From: Chelonoidis abingdonii
Lineage: Eukaryota; Chordata; Testudines; Testudinidae
Assembly (NCBI RefSeq): GCF_003597395.2
Contig: NC_133772.1
Coordinates: 139,447,907-139,511,906, forward strand
Reading direction: 5' to 3'
DNA length: 64,000 bases
Made by a program: the position numbers and the translations under genes. Positions 12,641-24,884 of the stretch are shown piece after piece. Numbering within the stretch: the first letter of the stretch is position 1; every line of letters starts with the position of its first letter. Below the pieces are notes generated by a model. It searched no databases. It was not told the origin of the DNA and saw only the letters and a program-made list of their open reading frames with translations.

Positions 12641-13100
12641 GCACTGTTCTTTTGATGTCTGTTAACTTTGTCTCAGAGTGAGGTGTTCTGACAAGGACCA
12701 CTTCAGGCATGTTCTAGACATTGCAGAAGGCTCTGTTTCCCGGTGAGGATGAATTACCATGATATTCTCTATCACATGCCCACAACTAATGGAGACCAGG
12801 CAGGGGGTTAATGGTGAGAAGGATGTAGGGCGTTCTGCTGTTTGTTTATGGACATCACGTAGAGAGGGAAAGAGAACAAAAACCAAAATCAAACAAATTG
12901 TAATAATTGAAAATACCACATCTCTACTACTTCAACTGACTGTTCATGTTATTACCAATCTGGCCCATGCAAGATATGTCGGTGGGGGGAGAGAAGAGGG
13001 GATTTCTAAAGCACTCAGCATTGGCCCGACTCAACTTCCATTGAAGTCTGTCGTAAAGGAGGGAAGCAGAGTTGATCTGAGCACTGGATAATCCCGCCCA
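12641..13100. other. No gene recognised
   Basis: Contains a 110-codon chance ORF with no similarity that I recognise. Confidence 0.45.
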
Positions 13101-13250
13101 TTGTGCCTGAACTAGATTGTAAGGACCTTCTCTTTCTCTGTTTGTGCTGGCAAGAACCTAGCACACTCTATAGTTATATGTAAAAGCCTATATTGATATA
13201 GTCTGTATTTCATTTCTTCTGATTTTTTAAAGCTCTTCTCTAGGGATTAT

Positions 13251-13335
13251 TGTGAGGCAGTTCTCTGGCCTATGTTGTACAAGAAGTCAGACTGGACTAT
13301 CATAATGGTCATTCTGGCCTTGGAATCTCTGAACA
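13251..13335 (+). mobile_element. CR1 3' end fragment
   Basis: Reads as the standard CR1 3' terminal phrase (tctggcctatgttgta, then agtcagactggactat, cataatgg and tctggccttggaatct). Truncated old insertion. Confidence 0.6.
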
Positions 13336-14087
13336 AAGTAAAGTTTAAACCTGGCTCATCACTAGCTCTGTCAAAAGGACATTTCTTCTGGAAACAAAAG
13401 TTGAAAGAAGTAAGTAGTCTCTCCATGGCTAAAAGTGTCCTGGTTGTTCTTTTTTGTCATAGCTGCCAGTTTTTCATCAATGGGCAAACAGATAAACACA
13501 TGCTGGTGAATACATTTGCCTAATGATGTTGTCTCCCATTGATTTATTCTGGGACAAATAGGAAACATTTCAAGATGTCCCAACAGCTGAACAGAACAAA
13601 GAGCAATGCCCTTCCAAGTCACCTGATATGCAGCGTACTTCTCCTCTGGCACTCATTTTGGGGGACATTATCCATTTTAATCCCCACAATAACTACATTC
13701 TACCCAGAGTTTATACCCCCTCACTTTTATTAGTGAAAATTATTTACACAAGACATAATGAACCATGAATCTGAGGTTATCCAGAGAGTTATTTGCACTA
13801 AAGGAAGGTATCCCACAGCATGTTAATTTCCCTGCAGTAGTGATGCTTACGTGGTATTATTAACCACAAGCATTGGAAAATCATAACTAGGCCTACAAAA
13901 TAATGACATTTAACAAATCAATAAGTTTGGAGCTTGTTTGTATTTGCCTTCTGGTTTCTGTGGCTTCAGGGGCACTCAAGTTACAGTTTTAAGCTTTTCT
14001 CTGCAAACATGAGGACTAGAAATAGTATTTTAAATGAAAGCTGATTTTTTCATGTAATCACATGACTCAAGAAGCTGGGGCCTTAAG
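13336..14087. other. No gene recognised
   Basis: Non-coding. Short ORFs on both strands overlap each other and resemble nothing known to me. Confidence 0.5.
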
Positions 14088-14343
14088 GGCTGGTTTACAC
14101 TGCAAAGTTAGGTCAGCTTGACTACATTGCTCAGGGCTGTGAAAAATTGCATGCCCTGTGTGATGTAATTAATCTGACCTAAGCGCCAATGTAAACACCA
14201 TGATTCTTCCATCAGCCTAGGTACCAACTCTTGGAGAGGTGGATTTACTCCTTCCATTGCTGCAATATTTATCTACCCTGTTGTGCTACAGTGGAGCAGC
14301 TGCCGCTGTCCTGCTGTAGAATTTCTAGTGTAGACGTACCCTC
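14088..14343. mobile_element. MITE with 'TCTACACTA' termini
   Basis: The left end GGGCTGGTTTACACT and the reverse complement of the right end (AGGGTACGTCTACACTAG) are imperfect inverted repeats about 255 bp apart. This terminus type recurs at 50084 and 57594. Non-autonomous DNA transposon with no coding content. Confidence 0.65.
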
Positions 14344-15400
14344 AGAAAAACACCAAATGTTGTAAGATGTATAATACACTGGTGAGAGTTGGGAACTCTC
14401 TTTTTGTGTCCATCATGCTGGGCTTTTATAAGACTTTGCATCCCATATCGGGGCCTGGGCAGGTGGTGTGCTGTGCTGTTTTCAGCGACGGCTACCCCTC
14501 ATTGAGAATGTTTCAAGTCCTGTGCTGTGCAAGGAGAAATTCATATGATTTGCACATGAGCCGCGGATGTCTAAGGCCTTTGATTTGTTTGGATTCTAGA
14601 AAAAGCCCCACGAGCTTTGGTACGATGCTGGGATTAAAATGGATGTGGATTGCGTACAGTGTGAGATCCACTGACTGGGCCTAGGAAGCCTTCACAGAAT
14701 TGATTAAAACAGCTGGAGTGACGGGTGGAGGACCAGCTCCCCGAGCCCTTATATTCTTTTGCTGCATCGTTGAAAAGACTCTGTGGACGAAGCAGGACAT
14801 AAATTAACAGACATTTTAAAATATTCCCAGCTGAGTGTGCTCCTGGGAAACCTGGTGACTGAGACTTGGCCGTTTGTGGTCGTGTGCATGCCCCAGGGAC
14901 ACAGGGGTAGGGCAGAGGCACTGAGACCAGGCCAGGGAGCTGGTCTGTTAGATCTCCTACCCTCTCCAGCTGGAAGGATACAAGATGGTGAGGTGCTAGT
15001 GCTCCTGCTGGGTGACTAGAGCACCCTCTGATGTCACGAGGCCCAGTCCAATGACCAAACTGGGTCCATCCAAGGAATGAGGGTTGACACATCTGCTATC
15101 AGGGGGGAGGGGAGTTCGGCACCTGCTCCAAAGCTAGGATAACTAAGAGAGCTGTAAGAGAATGATACATGGGACAATCAAGGGTTCTCTCCTTAACATG
15201 ACTTAATTTGACTATTTCCACATCCATATGAGGAAGAGCAATGAGGGAAGTGAGCATTATGCATAGGATGCAGCACTGTGGTTTACTAAGCTCTACGGAC
15301 CTTTGAAAGTGAATGTGTTGTAGGGGTGCAGATGGCAGTGGCAGAGACAGTGGATGCAGAGGAGTGTCATTGGTGGCTATGAGTGTGATAGGCGAGATTG
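14344..15400. other. No gene recognised
   Basis: The longest frame is a minus-strand ORF of 152 codons (14634-15092). It has no recognisable domain and lies opposite another open frame, so I treat it as chance. Confidence 0.5.
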
Positions 15401-15429
15401 AAGCAGAAAGAGAACTGGAAAATACCAGC

Positions 15430-15865
15430 ATTCAAAGGGGTTTCACTGAGATGTTGAGAATAATGAAGGATGTTGTGAAAACCTATCAGATATTTAATGG
15501 CTGCTAAATTTTAAGACAAGTACAAAGATTTCTCCTCATGCTGTGTGGTCACCCTGTGGAACTCACTGCTGCAGGAGGGCTGAGAGGCCAAACAGAGGCA
15601 GGTTTCTGCAAGGGATGGGTAAATTTATCACCGTTACTATCAGTTCCAGCTGAGGTGGGGTACTTATATCCCATGTTTCAGGGCATACATGGATGAGTTA
15701 GAGACACCTGCAAGGTGTATTCCCCTCCCTGGGAGAAATGGTTATGTGCATGTTTGTGTTATTTGTGTTGGATTCCTTTCCACTTAGTCATCACATATTG
15801 GCTGCTGTTAGAAGTGAGATACTGAATTAGATGGCCCAGTGATCTGATCTTGTACAGCAAATCCT
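15430..15865 (+). mobile_element. Old CR1-like LINE 3' region
   Basis: Contains degraded CR1 phrases in order: a 'caccctgtggaactcactgc' block, then gagatactgaattagatggcccagtgatctgat, the ancestor of 'ggatactgggctagatgg'. No frame survives. Confidence 0.5.
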
Positions 15866-18057
15866 ATTTTCCCAGGTTACTGATCTCAATAAGCATCAGT
15901 CACCATTACTGCAATCAGAGGAGTAGGCTGATGCTGTCAGGCTGTGGTGATGCAAATCAGGATGATTTCCTCCCTCCACAATCTGTTCTGCTCTTTCAGA
16001 GTAAGATCTGCTTTTCAGCTGATAAATCAGGGGTGCATAGTGTCGAAGCAGAGCCAAATGTTTGATTGGGATGATCACACGGAAGATACCTCACCATGGC
16101 TGTAGCATCTTGATAATGAATCCTCTCCCTCTTCTCTCTGGCTTATGTACCTAGTGCGGCCAGTAAAAGTGACAAAGACATGTATTGTCAGTGCTGTGGT
16201 GCTGGGTAGCTCCTTTGGGGAGAAGTAATTGATGAGGAATACTCTGTCCCAGAGGGATGCTGGGAGGATAAAGGTTTGGGGTCAGAAAGAGGCTTGGATC
16301 AGCACTTATCTGTATGGACCAGTTCAAGCAGCCCAATCACAGACTCTGAGTTAGTCACACAAGGAGTCAAATGGGGACACCATACTCTCTTTTTCTGAAT
16401 TCCTCGATCCCTGCGGAGCCCTCCCTTGTTGAGATGGGAGGCAGGTCCCAGTATTGCCCTTCTCACTGACCGGGAGTCCATGTTACCAGCATGCTGGGCA
16501 AGCCAGGTCTGAGCTCCCAGAGTCAGCAGGCCAGGTTGCCTGGAAGTGAGTGCGAGAACAAGGGGGATGCTGCAGGAGCTGGCAAGGGGATGAATGGAAC
16601 TGGAGTTGTTGGGTGTGTGGTCTCTGTTCAACGAAATACCTGGTGCTGGAAAGTGAAGACTGAGTTTTAAACATAGAATTCATGTAGGTCTCTCAGCATG
16701 CAGGATCCCACCCTAGTCTGCCCCTGTTCTATGCCCACAGTTCAGGTAGGGTTCCCTGAACCAGTTTGCGCTAAATATCAATCTTCCCTGAGCTCTGCCA
16801 GTCTCCCAAGCCACAGAGCCCAGGGGCCAGTTCAGGTACCACCCACCCCATTTTGTGCTGATGACCAGGCCCAGGCCTGCAGCTCTTCTCTCTCTGGTAA
16901 TAGTACCTGAAGGCACGTAGCACCCACCCACCGCTAGCTGCAAGGCTTTCCAGGGACCGTGCCTCACACCAGGGAGGGCCCGTAACATTCAGCAGGGACA
17001 GCAACAACCCACCCATATCTCCCGGTGCTCAAACTCCTGCTGGTCGGGGAAGGGCAGGGGCTCTCTGGAGGAAAGTTCCTGCAGCCACAGAGAGTGGGGG
17101 GAGCCCCCTCCACAGAGCCCCACTGTTGCTGTTGGGGAAGCCTCCTCTCAACAGTCAGCCACATCAGGTCCTCTGATAACCTCATAGCATCCCATTCAGG
17201 GCGTTCTGCCTACGGGCCACGGCTGGGAATGATATTCCGACTCCCATGTTGTCGTTCTCTCTCCTGTGGCTTGAGGGGGTGGACACTGAGTTGGGAAGAT
17301 TGCAAAGGAGAGGGACGGCTGGGCGTGGGAGGGTGTGGGAAGCATGGCCCAAGACTGCAGCCCAGCGATGCTCCAGGGGACCAGTAAGTTGCTCCCTGGC
17401 TAATGCCCCATGCCGCTGCAGTGTATGCCCGCTTGTAAACGCTCTACATCATGTGATTCTGATTGGCAAGACACTGTTGTAATGTGGGGGCATAATGGCT
17501 AATGTGGAAAATGTCTTGGGGATCTGAGGTGAGAACTGGGCCAGCTCCTGTCCTAACTGGCACGCTGATGAAAACCAGGCCAGAACTCAGCTAACTCACA
17601 GCATTTAAATCCTCAGCCTTAACTTTGCATTCATGAAGCTGCATTAGGGGGGCATTTTCCTTGGTTTACAGCAAGCAAGAGAGAAGTTCCTGGACTCACC
17701 AAGCCAGTTTGCCTCTTAGTAGTACAAACAGCTCGGGATCACTGAACAAAACACACACTCTTGTTCACTCTTCAGAATGAATAACGCAGCTGCACACCAG
17801 CGCCCAGAACCTGCTTTCCTTCCTTGTGTTCCCCTAACAAGGTGCTTTGCCAGCCAGGCTACATGGTAACGAAGGAGTGGATGAGAGTCAGGGAAGTGCT
17901 AGCATTGCTCAGAGCTCATTGCCACAGGGAGGTGGGGGAAGTTGTAGTTTATCTTCCCCATATGGCATAGGTCATAAATATGTGTGTGTCTGTCAATAAA
18001 AAACCCACCAGTTCTGCCTTGGGTAATATCATCAAAGTGAGGCTCACCGCACATTAA

Positions 18058-18061
<4 letters not shown>
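15866..18061. other. No gene recognised
   Basis: GC-moderate. Overlapping short ORFs at 16299-17482 occur on both strands and are mutually exclusive. No exon or repeat family recognised. Confidence 0.5.

Positions 18062-18090
<29 letters not shown>
18062..18090. repeat. (GT)n microsatellite
   Basis: Fourteen uninterrupted GT dinucleotides. Likely length-polymorphic. Confidence 0.95.
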
Positions 18091-18094
<4 letters not shown>

Positions 18095-18934
18095 GGGTTA
18101 CAGCAAAATTAGCAGACAAAAGATACACAAGTAGCAGGGGTTTAAACTTGCAAATTACACTGAGGATTACAAATAAATTAGGGAAATTTAGTTTTTCATG
18201 AAGCAGGTGAACCATGAAAAGAGAAATCAGCTGCTACAACACCACAACCCCTCCTGCTCTGACACATCCTCTCCCAGATAGAGTGACAGCTGCGATGTGG
18301 GGAAGGGATGCTCAGAGGTAATAGGCTGCCATTAGAACAATCCAATATAGAGCCCTCTTCTTAACCTGTTGCCTAAGAAGGTGTCCTGACAAGACACCTA
18401 AAATCTGCATTAGAAACTCTCAGGCTGGGTTCATGGAGCATGTTTATGGCAATGCATCAGTGTAGGGTCTATAACAACTGTGAATGAAAAACCAGGAAGT
18501 GCTCTTGAGCATAAGCCCAGTCCCACTGGTGCAGTGGTTGGCAGGCAGGGTACCAGAGTCCTTCCCCATCAAGAAGCAGGGGGTGGAAAGTGAACTAGCC
18601 AACTCCTCCTGAGGAGGAAGGAGTTCGCCAGGTTGCTGCCCAGTGGGCAGTCTAAGGTGAGGGGGGAGAGATCCTCCTGGCTCTTACAAGGTGGCTGCAG
18701 TTAAGGGTGCTTGGATGTGAGAGAGAACGAGCGAGCTAGCGCCTGTGGTGGAGAGATGGCTGAAACAGCGTGGGAGAGCCATTGTGTTCCACAATGAAAC
18801 CAAAGTCTTAGCCATTGTTGGGACAAGTCCCCTTTCCTCATAAGAGTTAGACATGAGTGTAACTAACTTGGCTTTGGTGGAGTTAGTGCTGATTTGCACC
18901 AGCGTAAGTGAGAGTAGAATCAGCACCTGGTTTG
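18091..18934. other. No gene recognised
   Basis: Non-coding, no named repeat seen. Confidence 0.5.
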
Positions 18935-19555
18935 AAACTATTCATAGATTCACAGATCCGAAGGGATCATTGGGATCATCTGGTTTGACCTCCTGCATAG
19001 CACAGGCCAGAGAATTACACCTGGAGACGCCTGCTTCCAGCCCAGACTTGTGCTTGAGCCAGAGAAGATCGTTTACAATGACCTGCAGTCTTGACTGAGA
19101 AACTTCAAGTTATGGCAAATCCAGCACGTGGTTTGGGCAGCTTTTCCAATGCTAAATTAGCCTCACTGTTAAAAATGTGTGTCTTATTTCTGTTCTGAGC
19201 TTCAGCTTCAGCTCTCACCAGCAGGCTCCTTTTTCTGCCCTTTTCTCCTAGAATCAAGGACCCTGCAGTATCAGAAATCCCTTCCCCATGTATGTTCTTA
19301 TGGACCACAGTCACGTCACCTCTACCCTTCTCTTGGATAAACTGAGTAGATTGTGCTTCTTTAGTCTCTTATTCTAAAACCTGGTTTCCAGACCTCAGGT
19401 CATTCTAGCAGCTCTTTTATGAACCTCTTCTAGTCTGTCAATGTCCTTGTGAAGTGTGGACCCTGGAACTTCATACAGTATTTGGTAACATCTCACTACT
19501 GCCCCCTATATGGAGATAATACCTTCCCGATGACATGAGCAAGTTTAAAATTATT
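18935..19555 (-). mobile_element. CR1 LINE 3' region
   Basis: The left edge (ttcatagattcacagatccgaaggg) is the CR1 3' terminus in reverse. Inward come the reversed phrases for the CR1 3' UTR and the C-terminal 'EKLERVQRR' segment (agtctgtcaatgtccttgtgaag). Heavily mutated. Confidence 0.7.
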
Positions 19556-19573
19556 GTTGGGATTCATTTCATT

Positions 19574-19586
19574 GGGGGGGGGGGGG
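19574..19586. repeat. G13 homopolymer
   Basis: Thirteen consecutive G residues, a probable site of length error or polymorphism. Confidence 0.9.
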
Positions 19587-19589
19587 AAG

Positions 19590-19683
19590 GCTGTGCTACA
19601 AGTGTGAAAAATCAAGACTGGGGGAGGCAATGGTTGCCTACATAAGACAAAGCCTCTAATCTGGGGCGTCTGGTCGCCTAACC
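19590..19683. mobile_element. MITE fragment ('TAGGGTGACCA' family)
   Basis: Holds caagtgtgaaaaatc, then ggcaatggttgcctacataag, and ends in tctggtcgcctaac. This is the turtle MITE layout in which both ends are TAGGGTGACCA-type inverted repeats. A second partial copy lies at 37987. Confidence 0.6.
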
Positions 19684-20784
19684 AAGTGTGTGGCCACTGA
19701 TCTGCGTAAAAGTGGGTTATTGCAGGAGAGCTGTGATTTTGCAGCCAGCTCTCAGTGCAGCTGGCTTTGTGATTGCACCTATGTCAGCCAGTCATGGGTT
19801 CCGTACAGCTGGGTCCTACAGGAATGCATCTATGTCTCGTCGATATGCATCTTCTTCTGTTGTTGCTGTGGAAGGAAGCTGTCGTACAAGATCACTGTTG
19901 AAGAAGGAGAGGCATCTCTGGGGTCGGTACCTTGCAGGGCTTTGAAAATCAATGCACTGACCTTGAAATGGACTCTGTAATCAGCCAGTGCAGGGAGTGG
20001 TGAATGGGGAGCTGATGCCTTCCTCAGACCATCGGGTTTCCTTCCCCAGGGTAGGGATTGCAAGACTTGATGCTGTGGGCTATAGATGTAAGGACAATTG
20101 TGGGCAGATCAGGGTCCAATAGGACCAGGAGTGACCCCCTGGCTAGACACAGGAGGCAGGATGTGCGTTGTAACCTTGTCCTCCCAGTCCTGTGCATAGC
20201 TTCATTTTCCTTGTGAAGCTTTGTCTCAGTGCTGTGAAATGGCTTTTCCATGGTCATGTACACTCATAAGTTATTTCCTTGTGATTGCCTTGAAACGTGG
20301 AGAAAACTAATGTTTAAGTGAAACATCTAAATTAGTTTTAGATGGGCTACATGATTTGAAACAATAAAGCCTAGAAAGTGAGCAAAACTTACTGTTCCAT
20401 TAAAGATAATACAGAAATAAATTGAAAGCTCATTTTGTGAGAGCAAGTGCATAATTCTAATGCCATGTGCACATTTGTAAATGAAAACGTGTGCAACACT
20501 TGAGCAGGTCAGTGTAAAAAATGTGTGCTGTGTTTGTGTGGCCTGAAATTTGCTAGCAACCATCTCAATCCATGTATCTCATTTAATTAGGAGACTTAAA
20601 AGAATAAAATAAAATATATTGGTTCATAGACCACCTATTTACAGCACAAATTAAGGTATCACCGACTTCTCCCTTTCTCCTTGCAGCAGCTCTGAACTGA
20701 AATTGAATGTATGGATGTGCTTTAACGCGTAAGTACTCCATGTCACTGTGAGAACATAGCCAGCCGCAACACAGGAGAGGGAAA
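19684..20784. other. No gene recognised
   Basis: Two overlapping + strand ORFs near 19690-19980 are unrecognised and out of frame with each other. Nothing else nameable. Confidence 0.45.
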
Positions 20785-20885
20785 TCTAGTCATCAAGTGA
20801 TCTGTCCCTTGTTCTCCATTCCCAGCTTCTGGCAAACTGAGGTGAGGTACACCATGCTTGCCCATCCTGGCTAATAGCCGATGTT
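20785..20885 (-). mobile_element. CR1 fragment
   Basis: Reads gtcatcaagtgatctgtccc, then cattcccagcttctggcaaactga and gcccatcctggctaatagcc: the reverse complement of the CR1 3' UTR phrase seen in + orientation at 44740-44850. Confidence 0.75.
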
Positions 20886-21029
20886 GATAAATGCAAGCAG
20901 CACACATTAAAGGGTAAAATTTTAAACTACTCATACACTTTACAGGATTCTAAATTCACTGTATCAACTCAAGAAAGGTCTCACCGTAGACAGATCAGTG
21001 AAAATCTCTGCTCGGCGTGTAGCTGCAGT

Positions 21030-21262
21030 CAAAACAAACAAACACAATGTTAAGTTCCATTATGAATGGGATAGTGAACAATATGGTGAATATTACTGTT
21101 TTGTATAAATCAGTGGTGCAGCCTGATCTGGAATATTGTGTCCAATACTCATCATCACATCTGAAATACGAGAGTTCAGAACTAGAGGAAGTCAGAGAAG
21201 GACAGCAAGAATGATCAAAGACCTGGAAAAACTGTTACATTAAGGAAGATTTAAAAGTTTGG
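21030..21262 (+). mobile_element. CR1 fragment, host of the PLE insertion
   Basis: The frame traces the CR1 RT C-terminus: a 'LEYCVQF'-type phrase near 21130 and RTARMIKDLEK near 21205, the degraded RRATKMIKGLE motif. The CR1 match stops where the Penelope-like element begins. Confidence 0.6.
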
Positions 21263-21264
21263 GA

Positions 21265-21885
21265 TTCAGAGTAGCAGCCGTGTTAGTCTGTATCTGTAAA
21301 AAGAACAGGAGTACTTGTGGCACCTTAGAGATTAACACATTTATTTGAGCCTAAGCTTTCGTGGGCTACAGCCCACTTCATCAGATGCATAGAATGGAAC
21401 ATATAGTAAGAAATATATATACATACAGAGAACATGAAAAGGTGGAAGTTGCCATACCAACTGTAAGAGGCTAATTAATTAAGATGAGCTATTATCAGCG
21501 GGAGAAAAAAAACTTTTGTAGTTATAATCAAGATGACCCATTTTATATAGTTGACAAGAAGGTGTGAGGATACTTAACATGGGAAATAGATTCAATGTGT
21601 GTAATGACCCAGCCACTCCCAGTCTCTGTTCAAACCCAGGTTAATGGTATCTGGTTTGCACATTAATTCAAGCTCAGCAGTTTCTCGTTAGTCTGTTTTG
21701 AAGCTTTTCTGTTGCAAAATTGTCACCTTTTAGTCTGTCACTGAGTGACCAGAGAGGTTGAAGTGTTCTCCTACTGGTGTTTGTATGTTATGATTTCTGA
21801 TGTCAGATTTGTGTCCATTTATTTTTTTGCGTAGAAAACTATTTGGCTTGGCCAATGTACATGGCAGAAATGAATCAAAGAGCTA
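21265..21885 (-). mobile_element. Penelope-like element (PLE), 3' part
   Basis: On the minus strand, 21885 to about 21560 encodes a degenerate GIY-YIG-type endonuclease tail. It begins YIGQ near 21860, followed by a K-x-T-type segment, then PVGEHFNLSGHS and LNRDWEWLGH near 21620, interrupted by stops and frameshifts. Downstream come an A/T-rich untranslated stretch and a terminal repeat-like segment (21269-21400) that ends GAGTAGCAGCC-type on the + strand. The order GIY-YIG, 3' UTR, hammerhead-bearing pseudo-LTR is that of PLE retroelements. The RT domain is missing because of 5' truncation. Two folded mini-copies of the same terminal segment occur at 43460 and 55706. The copy is dead as a protein-coding element. 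Confidence 0.75.
21347..21384 (-). ncRNA. Hammerhead ribozyme-like core in PLE pseudo-LTR
   Basis: The minus strand reads CTGATGA, one extra A, GTGGGCTGTAGCCCAC (stem II, 6 bp with a UGUA loop), GAAA, then a short GC/GC stem III with a UUAG loop (closed by A-U), and UC at the predicted cleavage position (base 21347). All invariant core nucleotides of the hammerhead (CUGAUGA, GAAA, UH) are present. The extra A before stem II departs from the canonical form. I cannot find a good stem I, so activity of this monomer is doubtful. PLEs are known to carry such minimal hammerheads in their pseudo-LTRs. Confidence 0.65.
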
Positions 21886-22127
21886 CAGCAAGTCAGAAGG
21901 ACAATTGTAGTCCAGCTTCTTCATCTTATAAATCAATAAAGTAGATGATCAATTTCAGCTGAGATAAGGGCAGGAGGGGAAAGCCATGGCCTAGTGTTAT
22001 GGAATGGTGTTAGGGGTTTACATGTGCTGAGCTGATATTCAAGAGCTGTGATATGAATGTTATGGCCTTACTTGTTTCTGTTGTTCAGAGAGGACTATAG
22101 TACCACTTCTGGGATCTATTAGAATGC
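21886..22127. other. Unassigned, possibly resumed old repeat
   Basis: Short stretch after the PLE. I could not match it to the CR1 interrupted at 21262. Confidence 0.35.
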
Positions 22128-22378
22128 AGTTGCTGTATATAGAAACAAATTCCCAGAGTGGCTCAGACCCGAGGTCCATCTGGTCCAGGATCTTTTTTCT
22201 GACAGTGGCCAGTATCTGAAGCTGCAGAGCAAGGTGCAAGAAACCCCACAGCTGCTCTTATGGATTAACCTGCCCATCAGAAAGTTCCCAGCTGACCTCC
22301 AGCAGTTAGAGGGCAGCTCAGGCCCTGAAGCAGGGGGGTTTGCAGCCCTTACAAATCTCATTTGTTTTTTATTTTTTC
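22128..22378 (-). mobile_element. CR1 subfamily 3' fragment
   Basis: Contains gtggctcagacccgaggtccatctggtcc, ctgacagtggccag, gcaaggtgcaagaaaccccaca and cctgcccatcagaaagttcc in order. These are reversed CR1 3' UTR phrases of a subfamily also seen at 29180. Confidence 0.7.
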
Positions 22379-24884
22379 TTAAGATTTACTAGTCTGGTCT
22401 GGTTGTTCCTGTTCCCATCTAAATGCCCATTCTTTTCTGAATTGTAATTCAGATCTGCCAGACAAACGGTCCAAACATATTCTCATCTCAGCGTTGCTAG
22501 CACTCTCACTCACTCGCTCATTTTCACTGGGCTGGGGAGGGTCCCTGTTTGATTGTGTGTTCCCATGGAAAACCGGACACATGGCAACCCTAATCCACAT
22601 GAATGCAGAGATGCCATCTACAGTTTGTATCCTGACCTGCTTGGCGCTTTGTCCCGCTGTGTTTCATTATAACCATCTGTACAGCGCAACCCTAACCTAA
22701 AACACATGATATATCAAGGTTGCCTGCAAGAGAAGTGGTGGGAGTAGGGCAGGCACAGAGAGATGAGAATTGGTTGCCCGATATGCTACTGACTCATTAG
22801 AGCTTCCTTTAGAAACATAGATGTTCAGTCTTCAGATTTATTCATTCATAGTTAGTGATGTTACTGCATTAGCCTGAAGTAGTTAATTAGCAGATTCTGA
22901 GAACCGGAGTTCCGAGACACCACTCCCAGTGGCATTAAGAGCCAGTGGCACAGTGAACGGGGACCATGCCCCCTCAAGGCTGCATTCAGTGTGTGGCAAT
23001 AAGACAGGACACACAATTGCCTTTGTCTTTGTCTGAGCAGGGAGAAGATTACGCTTCATGCCCAGCTTTCTGTGTCTAATCTCTAGGACAGTCTCATTGA
23101 GCCCAATTTATGGAACGTGATGATACAGCAGTCTCTGTCTGGAACATGCACCTGCTCTGTGCCCCTAAATTACGAGTTTTGCATTCTCAGAGTCTTTGGA
23201 GTCCTTGTGCTCAGCTCCCGCGATCCCATATGACACACTTCTGAGTAACTTGTCCCAACAAGAGCTGATCAGACAGAATAAACCAAATCAAAAGCGCTAA
23301 GATACAGGGCAAAACAAATCCACCAGGGATGGTGCTCATGGATGAATTAACTCCTGCTGTATCTTTCTAGCGTCTTGTGTCCCCGTGTGCAGAAATAGAT
23401 GACATTTCATTAGAACTGCAGCAAGCTGTGTGATGGGTCTCTGTAGTCTGGCTGACGAAGCCTTCCCAGTCTGCACTCCTCCTCTTCTGGACCGCAGCAG
23501 GGCCGTTCATAATTCATTATATTGCTGATAGGCAGAAGAGGAGCCAGGGTCCATCGGAAGTAACCCAGCCCTCTGGGATCCTGCAAAGGCTGCTACAGTG
23601 GACGGGAAGCCCTTCTGCAGGAGGCTTCTGTTCCTGCGGCTCCGTTGCTCCAGATGAGGATGGGGGAGAGCTCCTCAGTCCCTACAGTACGGGGCTCTGG
23701 ACTGGCCAGCCTGATGCACAGCTGGACTGCGAGGCTGGGAAGGTGCTTACACCGCTCTTCCATCCATGCAGCATGATCCAGTTACATTCTGCACTTGGGA
23801 ACAGGCACGCAGCTACCGCTGAAACTGAAATAAACCCTTTACGAGTCCAGCAGCCCATTATCTTTAACTGTCATGTATTCCTCTTCTTTCCTCGGCCTTA
23901 TCTCTTCTCATTCTCGACGCTGCCTTCCTCTCCACGCTTGTATTCACCAGTGTAGATGTCCTCACTGACTGTTCGCGGCTCTGGTTTTGTGACTTAGCTT
24001 TTCATACCCCTTCTGCTGTTGTTTTCCGTATTCCTTCTCTGAAAATGCCAGTTAATTGGCTGCCATGGAGGGTGCTGTGGGAGGGAGAAAAGCTGCTCTG
24101 AAAAAATCGCATTTTTTTTCCTGAGGTTTTTTGATGTTTATGGGAGGTGTTGGTAGCAGTGTTCCCAGGAGCCGAATGCCCCTGCACACTGCAGCAGCCT
24201 GCTCTTTACAGAGCCTCCGTGACGGCACTGCGGGTCCCTATTCTCTGGGCTCTCAATCCAGATTATTCATTTCGTAAATTATTCACAGGGAGCTGCTGTG
24301 GCTCCCATCAGCTGCCCATGAGCACAGGGGATGGAAAGAAATCACCTGTGGGGGCAGGGTGAGCTTTCTTGCTGCATCTGCCTGTGGGTCTGGGTGCCTT
24401 CCTAACGGGCCCTCCTCTGTGCTCCAGGGATATTCAGCAGGGGCTGCTGTCACAGAGCCTCAGTGTCCACATTACCCTTCAAATTCTGTCCTCAGTCTGT
24501 GCCTCTCCCTACCCCCTCTCCTGCCATCCAGCCACAAACACCCTCCACGTACAGCCTGAGGCCTGGCTTCCTTGGGTCTTGCCATGGGGGGACGAAGCCA
24601 CAAGATGTCTGGCTTCAACATTCACCTCAGGAAGGGCTTGTTTTTCTCCTCAGGATCATCACTTTCCTGCTGGGCCTGTCACACGGCTGCTCCCCTCCAC
24701 CTGAAACCTAGCCCTGATCCCCCCGGCCCACGCGGCACAACTGGCCCATGGAACATATCAGGGACAAAGAGAAGCCTTGGCCAGCTCCTCACAGCCCCCG
24801 TTGCCCGGGGCAAGGGGTAACAGCTTTGGTTCATTGCTGTGTGAAAGTCCCACTCGGACCTTAACCCTGCACCTGCTGCATCTG
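22379..24884. other. No gene recognised
   Basis: Relatively GC-rich from 23440 to 24830 with several open frames (for example 24369-24704 and 24679-24963 on opposite strands). None resembles a known protein and none has convincing splice boundaries. No repeat family named. Confidence 0.45.

Noticed and set aside
14634..15092. 152-codon minus-strand ORF
   Set aside because: No domain or family recognised, low-complexity Pro/Gly/Ser composition, and an overlapping frame on the other strand.
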